A DNA stretch of 64,000 bases from Cymodocea nodosa (GCA_036874045.1 CM072345.1:11022501-11086500); one strand, 5' to 3'. Positions 11,433 to 24,746 are shown, counted from the first letter of the stretch. Notes: generated from the sequence alone by a model not told the origin. Translations and numbers: made by a program.

Positions 11433-14400
11433 TTAGTCACTACATTTCCATGCTGAGGTCGGCACACAGCTAAGATAGTGGCACCAGCGGCAATGTTTGT
11501 ATCCATTCTCCCCCTTGAAAAGCATCACCAAGCCAACTACAAACCTGCCACATGACATATAAAAAGATACCATGCTTCATCTGTAGCCAGGTAATCACTT
11601 GGATGATCTTTTTTTTAGACAGGGTTTTTTATTGCAATATCTTTATTATTTTTAACAAGTCCTCAATATGTCTCTGCTATTCTTGAATTTATCTTAATAC
11701 TCATTTTACTTCAGATTTGTTATCTAAATAACTTTGGGTTGATTTGACTATCAGCACCATTATCTCTCAACATTAAATGACAATGGGATCATAGAAAATA
11801 CTCATATGGAATAGTAAAAAGAGAAGGAAGAACAAGATAGTGTGGCATTAGAAAAATAAAAACAAAACTTACATATAAAAAGAAAAACTTCTCTACTCAT
11901 ATTCAATTGCTTTTAGGTTAAATATTCACATTTCAATTATTTTGAAGTCATGCTAATAGTACAAAACTAAATATTTTTCAGACGAATTTTTTTGGCCATT
12001 TCATCATTAATGGAGGTCAAGAGTTGATATTGTTAATGGTCAAATTAATTTAGGGGTATTTAGATAACAAATTTAAAACAATGAGGGTATTATGATAAAT
12101 CAAGAATAACAAGAATATATTGTAAATTATCAGAAATAACAAGCATATTGTGATAAAAATCCCCAAAAATGCAAGTGACTAGCAAGTGACCTTTCTAAAC
12201 TTAGATTAGAATAGGAAGTAGTATACTTCAATAATATAAAAGCATCAGGCATTTACCCACTCTAAAACATGCTGTAGAATAATAGATATACTCAACGACA
12301 AAACCTAGTAAAAGGCTATCTTTTGGGTGAATTAACACTTACCAAGTTATTAGCAACACCAATGCAATACCCCATAATATAATTTGGTAAAGTTTATATT
12401 TTGATTTCACTTGACTTTCAGGGGGAAGATTGTGGCGTTCCATCCAACGAAATTGAGGCTGAAGCAAAAGTATAAATCCAAGCAAGAAGCCCGTTAGGAA
12501 ACCTCCAATATGGGCAAAGTTGCCAACATGAGGTAGAATCCCAACTGCCAGGTTGATTGCAATTATAACCAGCAACATAACAAACGCAGAGGCCTATAAA
12601 GAGGGTAATGTTAAAACATCAGTAAGAGACCATAGTCAGTCAACAGCAGAATGCCTAGAGTCAGGCTTACTTTGTTGGAATAGATTGTCCAGTTTGTTAT
12701 GAGTTCTGAAAGCATTGCTCCAAGAAGTCCGAAAAGAGCACCAGATGAACCAACAGAGATGGTATTTTTGATGAAAAGGGCTGAAAGAATGCTCCCTCCA
12801 AATCCCGATAAAAGGTATATGATGCCAATCCGCACTGTAAGGTAAAAAATTTTAGCAGCCACAATTAATAGCCAGATTCAAGCTAACAAAATGACCAACT
12901 TACAGCACCTGAAAATCATGAGTTTTCGAGAGCTATCCCACGTCCCAACCCATATCACAATAGTAGAAAACCAACTGTGTTATTTCGTTGATGGTTTTCT
13001 ATGTCCCCTATGTTGGTAGAAACAAAAGTTTATCTTGTCTTCATGTTTTCTTTTAGCTTGACATCAACCAATATTTATTTATTTCAGTAAAATAAACATC
13101 ATCCAAGAAAACCCAGATCCAGTTTATCTAAGCTAAAGCTGCAATCAAATCATTGCTCAACATGAATTCCATAAATCAGATCTCAATTTTTATGGTCCAC
13201 AGTCCCAACCCAATGACAAGTTTACTGGAGGAAATGTTTCTCAGACTGTACACACATGTCAATCTGTATTTGCAGTCACTAGAGAATTCTTCCAGCCCAA
13301 GTATCATCTAAAGGAAATATATATACAGTATTCTTACCAAAACCAAATTGTTGTTCAAGACGAATTCCTATGAATAGCAAGCTTATCACATTGGCAAGCA
13401 AATGGATAACACCTGCATGCAACCAAATGCAAGTAATAAGCCTCCATCCTTGATGTTGATGAACAATTTTGTGCCATTGAAGGGCGCCCATGTCCTCCAA
13501 TCTAAGAAAAAATGATCAATAGCTCATTACAATCATTGGTGCAGAAAGACATTTCATCAACAGCGCCAATTTAATTGTACTTCTATATTTAGAGATAGAT
13601 TAGATGCAAATAATCAAATGACCCATTCTGAACGCATCATTTTTGAATCTGCAACAAGTATATTAAGAACTTATAAATGTTACAAAAAAACTGAGTGAAA
13701 CTTAACCAAAACGAGTCTGAAAGATTTCCCAATTTTGAGTTATACAGGTTTCTTATTCTGAAGCCTGATGGATGATGGTAATGAATTTCTGTGATTGATT
13801 GTTTTGAAGATTCAACTTGACTTGCTAATACATATCATCGTTCATCAATACCATGGAATCCAAGTCGTGGAGATAGAGCAGTGACCCAACAATTCCAGGC
13901 AAAATCTTGACAAACCAAGACAAAAAGGGTTCAATTAGTATAATTCCTCTACCACGTTAAGTTCAAAGAAGAACGATATAAAAGAACCCTCTTTCAGTTT
14001 CAAATGCTTAAGATCACAAGTCATTACCTACAGATTAGATCTAAAGATAAAGACCGCCTGAAACGAATCAAAAACACACCAACAGAGACCGAAACGACAA
14101 AATTCAATCCAAGATAAACAGCGCTTACGCCCGTGATGAGGGACCGAAGAGTGGATTCTCCCGGAGCGGCTGGAAGGAGAAGCGCCGGAGGGCGGTGGCA
14201 ACGCAGTCGTCGGACACATCGTCCTCGTGCTTGGGGCAGTTGTTGACGTACATGGTGATGATGAACACCGCCACGTCCACCACCGCAACCAGGGGTATGA
14301 ACCACGAGGTCCACCGCCTCCCCACCCTCCGCGGCTGGAGGTAGTACGCCGTCTGGCCGTGGTAGTAGTTCCCATTGCTAGCGCCACCTTTGCTGCCACT

Positions 14401-14439
14401 CCTCCCACCATCGCCGGCCTCCTCATCGAAGCTCGGCAT
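11433..14439 (-). CDS. Rhomboid-like intramembrane serine protease (RBL family)
   Basis: Five exons on the minus strand (14439-14129, 13501-13338, 12834-12671, 12593-12343, 11544-11433) give a 333-residue membrane protein; every splice phase agrees. The N-terminus is cytosolic and Gly/Ser-rich, followed by TM1 (about 43-65). The loop carries NPLFGPSS and the W-R motif (GWRLIT, W123-R124). The catalytic Ser lies in GSSG (S189) and the partner His in FAHIGGF (H241), so the Ser-His dyad is intact and the protein should be active, unlike the plant iRhom-type members. The C-terminus has a further TM and a Cys-rich tail ([12 protein letters not shown]) typical of secretory-pathway plant RBL proteins. 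Such proteases cleave membrane-anchored substrates in the Golgi or plasma membrane. Its last intron carries a MITE. Confidence 0.95.
11622..12164. mobile_element. MITE with ~110-170 bp imperfect terminal inverted repeats
   Basis: The left arm (11622 to about 11735, weaker match to about 11790) is the inverted copy of the right arm (about 12052-12164, weaker from about 11995). Shared blocks include TTTGTTATCTAAATA, a TATTCTTGA(A)TTTATC-type block and a GGG(A)TTTTTAT terminus. The arms agree at roughly three positions in four. Total length is about 543 bp, with no coding capacity, inside the last intron of the rhomboid gene. Long arms starting with GGG suggest a Mutator-like MITE, but no clean 9-bp target duplication is visible. 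Confidence 0.75.
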
Positions 14440-17400
14440 TTTCCCTCTCGTTCTCTTCCTCGCGCTCTCACACGCAGGCTCAGCACCTCCGCGTCGGCGT
14501 CGGCGTCGGCGTCGTGCTTATCTCCTCCTTTGGTGAACTTGACTTCGAAGGGAGGAGCAGGTACGTGTCTCTTTCATCCTCCCTTTGAAACCGTTGGATT
14601 TTTCTTTGGAAAGCATATAAAATATCTGACAACGTCACGAGGAATATTTATATATATTTTTCGCCATGATAATGTTTTTTTTTAAAATTTTAATTTTAAT
14701 TTATAATCTCATCGCTCACCAAAAAGGTGTTCGAGAGAAAGTAGAGACGTTGGAATGGATCCGTCGTTGCCGTCCCATTTCTGAAGTGGATTTGGTAAAA
14801 GTCCTTGTGGGCTCATGCTTCAAGGCCTTTTTTTTTCCAACAACTACACTGACTGTTTCCTGTTAAGTGGGCCTGGCCTAGTTCTGGTAAGATCGGTCCG
14901 CTGTTGGTAGGTCCGCCTAAAACCAGTGAATAAAAGTTTTTAAACTACGTTTTCCGATTTTATGTTTTAGACGAAAAAAAAAATCCACATCTTTGCTAAC
15001 TCACGTAATTTTTGATGTGATGGGTCTCCAGCCTAATGCAGTAAAAAATGGAGTATTCTAGATGTCTGAGTTAGATTTTTGAAAAAATTTATTATAATAG
15101 AAAATTCTTGATCGCTTTGCCCAGAATCAAGAAACTTGAGAATATAATTGATGTGATGGGCTTTTAATCGGCTTCGTAATCCTTATCATGCAAGACCCAT
15201 CAACATAATTGACTCTCTACCATACTTTATTATTATTGGCAGATCTTATTACTTCTAATCTCTTAAATTCGACAATGCACGGAGAGGTAATCACCAGCAG
15301 GGTCATGTTTGAGATTACGATTGGGCTCAACAATCAATGTCTTCGAGAAAAAGTTAAGCTTTTGGGGAATCAATCTTGTTCGCGACTTCTGAGACATTTT
15401 TATTATAAAATACAAATACATTACAACGTTATTATTCAATACGTGGGATGATGTTTTCATAATTTCTTTTGTAAGTGATCTTATCTTGTAGCGACATTTG
15501 CATAAGTTGCACTTTCGTGAAAATAGTAACTGTTTGGTACACTTAATTAGAAAACACGTTTTGGTAAATAAATTATTTTCTAAAAAAAAATAATGACAGG
15601 CGAATAGTTATAAATACAATCTAATGCTTGTGTTCGGAAAATCAGTTGCTGGATAGAAAGTCATTATTTGTGTGCTTCAGGCATTTAAAAAATGATAACG
15701 AAAGGAAAAAACTTTGATAAAGTAATGCCACACAAAGATTTTAAATAAAATCACACCACTTAACTTCAAGTTTGACACTATTTATATGAAGTTATGTTAC
15801 GTAAAAGGTAGAAAGAGATGGTCAGGTATAATTCACGATCTACAATTTATTCGAACCGTATTATTCAATGATATAATTTGACTGTATTTTGTAATATATT
15901 AAATTATAGAATTGGTACATAAAATCTAAAAAAATGTTATACGATTTATGTAAATGTTATACTAAAAATCAAAACAATTTTTTTGGTCGTAATTTTAGCA
16001 TATCGTCTCTACAAAACAATATAATATTTTACGAAAAGGTATTTGCCAGTGTGCTTGTGTTAGACTTCGATGGCACAATTTGATTCTATCAAAGAGCAAC
16101 AACCTTGAATGCTTAAAAAGTTAATCAACAACAACGGGATCAAATCATATCAAGTTGAACAACTAATAAGATTGGAGGCAACCCAATTTAAACCTACAAG
16201 GCAACATGGATTAATTAATGATCCGTCATCTGACAAGTTAGGCCCGAGCAGTCCATATTTTTTGATTTAACGAACTGGCCGGCTGTGATCAAACAATGCG
16301 AGTGAAGCTAAACCTTTGGAAAATTTTCAACAACTGACGTTTTTTTATCGGAATCTATGATTATAATCGTGGACACCCTTGATTTCTCCAGATCACGTAC
16401 ACGCGTATTTCCATCTACCATATCCAACCACTCGGCCAGTGTGAAAAACCCTGGCGTCTTAATGCTCGCAAACTAATTAATTTCCCCCACCCAAATTTTT
16501 TGGCTTCTCATTTCTTTTCTCTCCCTCTCCTGGAACCACGTTCATGAATGCAAGACGGTTAAGTTAGGTGGAAATATTATAGCTATTAGCTAATGCCAAG
16601 CAATATTAAACTGGCAGACCGAATTTTCTCGCGGATTTTATTATGTCATGTAGAGATGAGTTTTCTTTTCGTTTTTTTGGGAAAAGGTTGATTTTATTGG
16701 GTATTAATTTAAATCTCGGCCACTGGTACATACGAATTAGTGTGTGTTTAATTAAAAGCATACGCTCATGCATCGTGCACAGACGTGCCATTGATGAATT
16801 TGTGTGCATGGCATTGATTATTTGATCAGGTGCTGCTTTGGTAGACGTGAGGAATTTGGTTTATTTTCCACCGCAATCATAGCTAACAAGTCTTAATTAA
16901 TACAGAAAGTTAAATGGAACGAAATTAGTATATTTGATAAATGGCAGCAGTATTTCAATTCTGTTAGAGGGGTTACGTTACCTTACCCGGCCTTAACTGA
17001 ACTATTGTAATAGATTGTGCCATTGGTGTTGTAAAAAACGCAATTGATGGTTGTAATAACGGGATTTATCGATCCATATAGGATTCGAAGCCAGGCATCC
17101 TCCATATAGGATTCGATTCTATTAATGTCTGTGCATTTGAAGAAAAAAAAAAGAAAAACGGATGCCTGGGTTGCATAAGTGGAAAGCTTCTTGCTATTGA
17201 TCACTTAAGGTATCCACACAATTGAAGAGATGACAGAATGGTGGGTAAAGTCTATTTCGTTGCCATTGTAAACAAAAAGATTGGACTTTTCTTGAGGTTC
17301 TTTTTATGTATGTGAAAATAAACATTAGTAAATTATAATCTTATTAGTTTTTTAAATATAAAATAGGATTAGCATTCAATACAAATAATTCCATTATACG

Positions 17401-18010
17401 TAATTATAATTTTCTAGTATTATTCATTCTTAACGATATTATATTACATTATATTAGAGTTGCGTTTGACATTATACTACTTTTGTACTGTTAAGATATA
17501 TGCAACTAGTTTCTTGTCTTTTCTTTTAACAAGCATGGTTTCCTTGTAATTATAAGTTAAGCTCTCATTTAATATATAGCTGTAATATAATGGTATTTAT
17601 TGTGTTAATTTAAAATTAATATAAATTTATTTACTTCTTTTTTTACTTTGAATTTCTAAGCACATATGTTTAAATTCCTAATTCAAGCGAAATCCAATTT
17701 AGTTAATTAATGGACACAAGCACTCCCAATTCAGTTTCTTCAATCGCATATTAGCATTTCCGATCTTTTAAGATTCCAATTGACTCGTACGAGTTTTCAA
17801 ATATACTTTGCTTGAAATTTCTGGTGCGCGAGCAATCTTATTGGATTGCTATATAATATTATATTAGAAAACGCAGCATTTTAATTAGTAGCTCCCCCAC
17901 CCGATCTGAAATTTCTCGGTTTTGATCCATCGCCCTTTCGAAAGTGCGCTTGCTTTAAAAACATGTACCGTTAAAAACTTGAGGCGGTGAGTTTCAGAGT
18001 TAAGAGCGTA

Positions 18011-18013
<3 letters not shown>

Positions 18014-18046
<33 letters not shown>
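18014..18046. repeat. GAT trinucleotide microsatellite (11 units)
   Basis: Eleven uninterrupted GAT units in intergenic DNA. Confidence 0.95.
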
Positions 18047-19480
18047 AAAATACTACTATTATTATGATTAAGAACAACCTAGTACGTACCATCTTCAGAA
18101 CGACTGAATTTATATTAAGAATGTGTGGATGCCATGGTATTTTCCATTAAAGCTTCAGATCCAGAAAGGAGCATGCATGGGACGTGTTGTTCGATATTAA
18201 TATTGTATGGTTGAAATCTGGAAAGCACGAGGAGAGTATGGCTGTATGGTTTGAATTCGAAACCCCACGGAATTAAAAAGAAAAAAGAAAACAATTGATG
18301 GGATGCTTGTGGATCAGTAATTAATGTACGAAAACGGTAGAATGATGGCAATCTGCAGTGAACAATATTAATATTGAAATCGAAGAAGATGAAGATGTCA
18401 AAAGTGGTTCGGATGCAAAAGTCAGAGCAATACATGCATGCATTCATCTGTGGACGGTGGAATTGTGGAAAGGGACCTCAGGCCCTATACACATACGTAC
18501 ATGCGTATACATCTTGCACCGCATTAAATCGGGCACAGGCGCGCATGGACCAGCTACAAGGCAATTAATAATGGGAGATGGAATTCGACAGTTACGTACG
18601 TTGGGGGTATAAGGCTAAATATATATATATATCTAATAACGCGCGTCTTCTCTTCCCAGTACTGTCCACCGCCCCTTCCCTCCAGGCGATCGTCGATCAA
18701 GGGTACGTATTCTTGCTCCGTAACCGACTCATTAATTAAATTCGAACGACGCGAGAGAGAGGGGAAGGGAGAAGGGAGAAGGGGAGGGGTGCGCGTGGTG
18801 GGTCGCAACGTAACGTAAGGCGTCGTTTGGGGTTGGAATATATGCAGGGGGGGGAAGAATGGGAAGGTGAGTGAAGAAGACAGGCAGGCAAACAGTGGGG
18901 AGTGCAAGTGCATGCGGACAGATGGATAATAATGCACATACCACCACCCATCGCCATGGGCCTCCAAGAAAATTTAAGGTTGGAGATCGAGCGGGAGGCG
19001 ATCGCATTAACTGGGGCACTCTGGTGCCAACGGGCAGGCACTGCTTGCCTCGCCACACCCAGCATGTAAGCCCTTAATTATACCAACCAGATAGATATCA
19101 ACGACAGCATCCATCAGTTTCTGAATTTAAAATATTCTCTTTATTATATATGTACGCTTTCGATTCTTGATGAAACCCACCGGTGGTACATAAGGCCTTC
19201 GCTTATCACCCCAACCACCCTCACCTTCTCTCTTACATCGACTCTCTTTCTTTCTTAACTGACCACTAATCGTCGACCGTGTGAAAATTAAGATCGAAAG
19301 AGAGGATAAATAGCTAGGCCCTCCTAATTAACTCGACTCCTTTGAAAGCGTATATAATAATTAACCATAACTTATATATGCTCAGCTAGCCAGCAGGTTG
19401 TTCTTCTAATTGGAAACAACATATATATGTATTCGATACAATCTTGTACGACAATACCGAAGATGAAAGCCAACGCGCGT

Positions 19481-19543
19481 CTTGTTCATCTCTTACTTAC
19501 TTACTCTTGTTCATCTCTTACTTACTTACTCTTGTTCATCTCA
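19481..19543. repeat. 25-bp tandem repeat, about 2.5 copies
   Basis: The unit CTTGTTCATCTCTTACTTAC plus TTACT is present at 19481-19505 and, identically, at 19506-19530; a third partial copy starts at 19531. It is pyrimidine-rich and lies in intergenic DNA. Confidence 0.95.
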
Positions 19544-20712
19544 TTGTCAAGTTTGACATATGTGTGTCACTCACTCGCTAATCTTCGTGAATCCTTGATT
19601 AATTAATGACAGAAATACCAAAGGGAGATTTTACTTTTTTAAATTTTCGAATCTCATGCATGGTTGGATAACGTACGATATTGGCGCGCCAAGTTAAATT
19701 AATTAAAAGTTCTTGTTATTTATCGTGGAAAAATAACTAACTCTGTCTACGTCAATGGTCGATAAAAGCTCAATCATATATATAATAGAACTTCAAGGAT
19801 TCTGAAATGGATCCATGTTTATTTTGGAAAGCAAACGCTTAAAGGAAGAAAAATTAACGTTATCTAGCTACAACTTATTTATTCGGCATTTACTATAAGA
19901 GACAAATTCTACAATAAATGATCTTGATTGGTGCAGCGGAAAAGAAACAAACAAAACTCCAAGGCAATGCTGTAATTCCAACTTCTGGATCAATTTCAAT
20001 TCAAGTATGTGGTGGTTGAAGATTCAATCATGAATAGATGCGTAATTATTTCATTTTGTCGCATTTTGGCGTTGCTCATTTTACGTTGGATGGTAGGTGA
20101 TAATACTGATGATTAGAAGACTCGCAACGAAAAAATTAAATGTGGATGGAGTTGAATTTTTATTTTCCTCCATAACCGAGCAAGTAATTCTAGACGATTT
20201 GATAAATATTATCCGTGATTCATTATGAATACGTCAAAGATTTGAAAGAATGTTTCTTTTAGTTTTAAGGTGCTATTTGGTTGGGAGTGTTAGGGGACTT
20301 AAAAACGCTCAATAAATTAAGGAGCATTTTTTCATCTTTACCATCTGTTTAAACTTAAAATTTTAACTAGATTTTATTAATTTATTCTCAACCTAACCTT
20401 TTTTATTATTATCGTCAATTTCCATCGTATTCTCTCTCCTCTCATGTGTGTATATATTATATTACATATTCTGCATCGCACAACATAAAAATTTATATAA
20501 TTACGTGAAAAGAGTATTACAATGAATTTTACAGAATTACTAAAAACACTGCAACAATCAAATGCCACCATCGCTCATTGAAATGCTCAAAACGTTGATT
20601 GGGAAATAGTACAAAAATGCAAATTATCTAAAAATATTGCTTAAAAAACACCAAATCAAAACGCGATGTCATCATACGATCCTCAAATTAACGCCAATAA
20701 TTTGACGATGGA

Positions 20713-20732
20713 GGGGAGGGGGGGGGGGGGGT

Positions 20733-20762
<30 letters not shown>
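20713..20762. repeat. Poly-G tract (~50 bases)
   Basis: An almost uninterrupted run of G, broken by one A near 20718 and one T near 20732. On the plus strand it could form G-quadruplexes. Long G runs are also frequent sequencing or assembly artefacts, so the exact length is doubtful. Confidence 0.9.
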
Positions 20763-20763
<1 letters not shown>

Positions 20764-22568
20764 ACCCCGCAAAGAAGTGGTCAAGCATTCACACTTATGA
20801 TTATGGTAGCTAAATGTCATTTAATTTTCTCACAAACCTGTGGTGCAGCTAATTTCATTCTCATCGTTTTTGTCCTCTTCGGATGTGAAAAAAGGAAAAA
20901 TCTAGGAAAGAATGAACAAGAATCCTGAAACCAAAACAGGAACCGTTCATAACTAGCGTCAGACTTTTGAGTGTAGAATTCAAAATCTTGAGGGTACGAG
21001 TGCAAGGTGGACTGGATGGTTTCATTCTAGATTCCTGGAATGCCTTAAGGATCACTTTCACAAAGAAATGGAAAATTGTCAAACAATGTGAACGTTGTAA
21101 GGCGTTTTGTTTTTTTGATTTAGCGTACTTTAAGTTAAACTCAACAACAAATCTTCCGTTGTTAAAATGATAAAGAGTATTTTGGACGTCGATACTAAAG
21201 TCTTAACGATGAAACTTCTATCGGTAAGAATCACTTTCGTCGGTACCGTAGGCTGTTAAATGGAGGGTAATTATGATGGAAAATTCATCGTTAAGGAAAT
21301 AATTAACAATGAATATTCAATTTTTTTGATAATGAAGTAAATAATATTGGAAAAGATAAGTGTCAGTTATGCAGCCATAAATGAGATACAGCGAACAATA
21401 AATATTCAATTCAAAATATGATTTTTCTCGACCCAATGTTGGCGTCCCGCTTTTCGAACGCCGCCTTATTAGGATGAAACTAAATTAATCGTGAGTCAAT
21501 ATAAACTCAATTAGATTCCTATTTTTGTTATTTTTAATGTATTTAATTTTAGAGCAAAAACCAGTTGACATATTGAATGATGACAGTTAATATGTACAGA
21601 TTATTTAAGTATATTTTTCATTTATTGGCATACTAAATTGAAGAAAAAAGTAAAATTATCAACGTACATATATAAATAAATAAATAAGGGAATGTGGTCC
21701 CCAAGCACCCACTTTTGAGTTGTCCTCTCTTTCTCACTGTACATCGAGAGAGAACGAAAATGAGAAAGTGCGGTGACTTTAAATGCTCGGGTTTTTTTTT
21801 TTTTAAAAAAAAAAGGTAATAAATTTTTACGAATTTTAATTCACGATGAAAGATATTATAAAAGACTTTTTCACCGTTCTGACATACGATATCGTGTAAA
21901 ATGTTTTGCCTTTCAATCAAATTTCATAGAATAAGAACTTCGCTTTGGAACACGATCACGTACATCGGACAATAGAAGGTAACACTGGATGGGATGGCGA
22001 AAACAAGAAACGTAAATATCTGGTGATCTGAATTCTAATAACCAGCAAAAATGAAATGAATTATTTTTGTAGGATCTGGTTAGAAGGAACGGAACTGTCT
22101 TTTAGGCGAAGTGTTTTTTCTTGAACTATTTAGTCATTTGGTAACTCTAAGAATGATGGCATAAAATACATATATATAGTCTGACCACTACAGCCTCAGT
22201 ATTTCTACGGTGACGCGAAGCACGTGCGGCGCATATCTTTCCGCGGTCCCCGTTTTGGAAAACTATCACGTAGAATTAAATTTTGTATGATAGTGTCTCG
22301 TTTGATTCAAAAACCTTTCGTTTTTTTATTTAATTTTCTGCCATAAAATTATCAAAATAATGATTCCTAAGTCAAACTGCACACCAACCTTTCTCTCGTG
22401 GTAGTGGATGGTACAATTATAATAGTTTTGTCCTTTTTCTTTTATATATGAAATCTATGACAAGAGAAGATTTTTGCATTTGAATTCGAATAAAATTGGT
22501 AGTTGTTATATAAAAATACTCTTCATTTCTCTCCAGAATAATGTAAGGAGATACTATAACATTACTTT

Positions 22569-22589
22569 ATATATATATATATATATATA
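22569..22589. repeat. TA dinucleotide repeat
   Basis: About ten TA units, about 2.2 kb upstream of the HD-ZIP start codon. Confidence 0.9.
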
Positions 22590-22885
22590 AGTAGTACCCA
22601 TGTGTTGAAAATCTTAGTTTCCGCCGCTACACGACTGCGAAAATATTTGAAGATGCAGAGCTTGAGTTATTGGATGGTAGGGAGGGTGCTCACATAAATT
22701 CCACGTGATTAGCTATTTTCCGATGATAGTCGTCTGGGTTATGGAATTATGAAATAATAAGTAACAAAATCGGACATTCCCCCTGGCGTCCAATCTCACT
22801 CGTGGTGAACACGCTATCGTATTGAGAAAAATTAGAAAAGAAAAATGGAAAGGAAAAAGTGATCTCCCGGGATTAAATAGACACC

Positions 22886-24746
22886 ATGGTCTGGCCTTAC
22901 CACAACCACCGTCGCCACTCGTGTAAATCTCAGGGTTTCACGGGGAGAAAGAAGTCTTTACGGCCACACTTCTCCTCTCCTTCCCCACGTCTCTCGCCCA
23001 AGCAAAATCCAGATAATGTTTCATCAGCACTGACTCAAAAAAATCCTTTTCTTTCCCTCTCCCTTTCGTTCTCTTTCTCCGCCCATCTTACTACCGCTCC
23101 TCTCCCGCACTTCTCCACCACTCACTGTTTCGAAGAGGCTACTGGAGAACTATTAAAAAAAGGCCCTTGGGGAGACAGAGACACGCTCCCCACGCTGGCA
23201 GACCGCTGACTGGGATCGCGTTTTCGTGCCGGAGTTAAGGGTCGGTCCTCCGCCAATAACACCCATCGTCCCTCTCTTCCACCTGCGATCTTCATGTTCG
23301 TATGGGTGAAATAATCGTCGTCATCTCCGGATTATTTTAGTAGTTGCGAATCAGATCAAAATATATAGTTACTGTGCACGTTGGTGTTGGATTCCGCCCC
23401 GTTTTTTGTCTTTCAAAACGGGGCTATTTTGACCCAGAGGCAGCCAGCCACTGGCCATCTGCAGACACCACAAGTCAGCTGCGGACCCCGGACCCTCCCT
23501 CTACCACTGTCCTCGTTTTTTTCTTTCCACACCCTTAATTTACTCTTCCCCTCCTCCTTTACAGCACACTGGAAGGCGATAAACAATCGCTGAGAAAGAT
23601 CCACTGTCTCACCCGGCACTTGTCTTCCGCTCCCTTCCCTCTTTCCTTTTTTTTTTTTTTTTAATTAATTGGGTGAAGCGAATTGTGTACCTACGAGAGA
23701 GAGGAGAGAGAGGGGAGAGAGAGAGAGCGAGAGACGGTACCGATAGTGGTAGAAAAGTAGTGTCCCCCCCCCTATATTTTGTTTACTTCGCTGTGGTCTT
23801 CTGCTTCGGGTTTTGTTATTTTCCTTATTTCGACAGGGTGTGGAGGTGGGATTGGAAGGTGGTCAACTGGCCGTTGTTTTGTGTGATATCAACGAAATAC
23901 GTTGGAGAGTTTTGTTTGTTTTGGGTTTACTTCCTGTTTATGTTTAGCGCTTGATCAAGGCTTGTACACCTGTTTTTTCCTCTCGTCTACCTATCACACG
24001 ATAAAAAAAAACTTTTCCCCCTGTCCGGATTCCTTTTTTTTTCTATCCCCGCCCTATCGTTTGATTTCTGATCCCGAAGTAGGTCATGCAGGAGAGAGGG
24101 AGAGAGAGAGAGATGAAGGGGGGACTGGGGATATAGGTTGGGGAAGCGGGGAAGGGAGGTGATAAAGTGGAGCTGGACTGGTGCATCTCCTCCAGATCTC
24201 TCCCCCACTTTCCTGTTTTTTAGAGTTCTGATCTGGGTTGAGGTTCTAGAAATCTAGGAAAAGGAAAAAGGGAGAGGAAAAAGAGGAGAGCCTGAGAAAG
24301 GGAGGGAGACGGAGAGAGAACGAAGCAATAGCAGTTCTGTCTCTTGGATAAACAAGAGGAGTTCCTGCTAAGCTTCCTCTCTTTCTTTCTGCCCCGTGGA
24401 GAGAGAGAGAGTTGTAGGCACTGGTGCATGGTCCTTCTGTGCCGGGTGTATGCTTTTGCCTCCTCTATTCTCTTCCTTCCTTTCGTCTTCGTCCATTTCT
24501 TTCCTCGCGTGCAGTGGACTTCCTTCGGCTTCTCTTACTATCTTCTAGTGTTGGACCATATCCTTCTTTTCTTGGTCTGCCGGGGGAGGAAGGTCGGGAC
24601 TTCTGATTCCGAGGGTGTAACCTAGGCTTGTACCAGGAAATCCACAGATCTACCATTTTTGTTAGTAGTGATTACTAAGCAACACAAGAGGGTATAGAGA
24701 GAGGAGGGAATATTAAAAAAAAAGAAGAGAAGAAGGTGCGAAATTG
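22886..24746 (+). promoter_or_regulatory. Promoter and long pyrimidine/GA-rich leader of the HD-ZIP IV gene
   Basis: From about 22900 the composition changes to CT-rich, then to GA-rich runs (AGAGAGAGGAGAGAGAGG-type at 23695-23732, GAGAGAGGGAGAGAGAGAGA at about 24091-24112, and again around 24390-24412). Such tracts are typical of plant 5' leaders and of GAGA-motif (BBR/BPC) binding regions. Class IV HD-ZIP genes usually have an intron in the leader; I could not fix its borders or the transcription start. Open frames here lack recognisable domains. Confidence 0.5.

Larger units (their letters stand above)
14440..22885. other. Gene-poor intergenic region (8.4 kb)
   Basis: No protein-coding gene is supported. 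The first ~100 bases are the rhomboid 5' leader, including GCGTCG repeated about four times at 14491-14514. The rest is AT-rich DNA with simple repeats: GAT repeats at 18014-18046, a 25-bp tandem repeat at 19481-19543, a poly-G run at 20713-20762 and a TA run at 22569-22589. A GC-richer patch at 18450-19080 has overlapping open frames on both strands with no recognisable domain. A word beginning CATATAGGATTCGA recurs at about 17074 and 17102. Confidence 0.6.

Noticed and set aside
14028-14685. Overlapping open frames antisense or frame-shifted to rhomboid exon 1
   Set aside because: GC-rich shadow frames; the spliced rhomboid chain explains the exon fully.
18180-18385. Inverted AATATTAATATT words considered as a microRNA hairpin
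   Set aside because: The match is mostly a self-palindromic AT word, with unpaired flanks.
18115-19077. Several 60-137 codon frames on both strands in a GC-richer intergenic patch
   Set aside because: No domains, conflicting strands and no splice-linked continuation; a non-coding RNA cannot be excluded but nothing supports one.
19481-19543. Regular tandem repeat considered as a CRISPR-like array
   Set aside because: Units are directly adjacent without unique spacers, and the genome is a plant nuclear one.
20270-20660. GGTGCTATTTGGTTGGG considered as a Tourist/Harbinger MITE end
   Set aside because: The only candidate partner near 20640-20660 aligns poorly and no 3-bp duplication could be placed.
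22886-23209. 107-codon frame upstream of the HD-ZIP gene
   Set aside because: Low-complexity Ser/Pro-rich translation of a CT-rich leader or promoter; no homologous domain.
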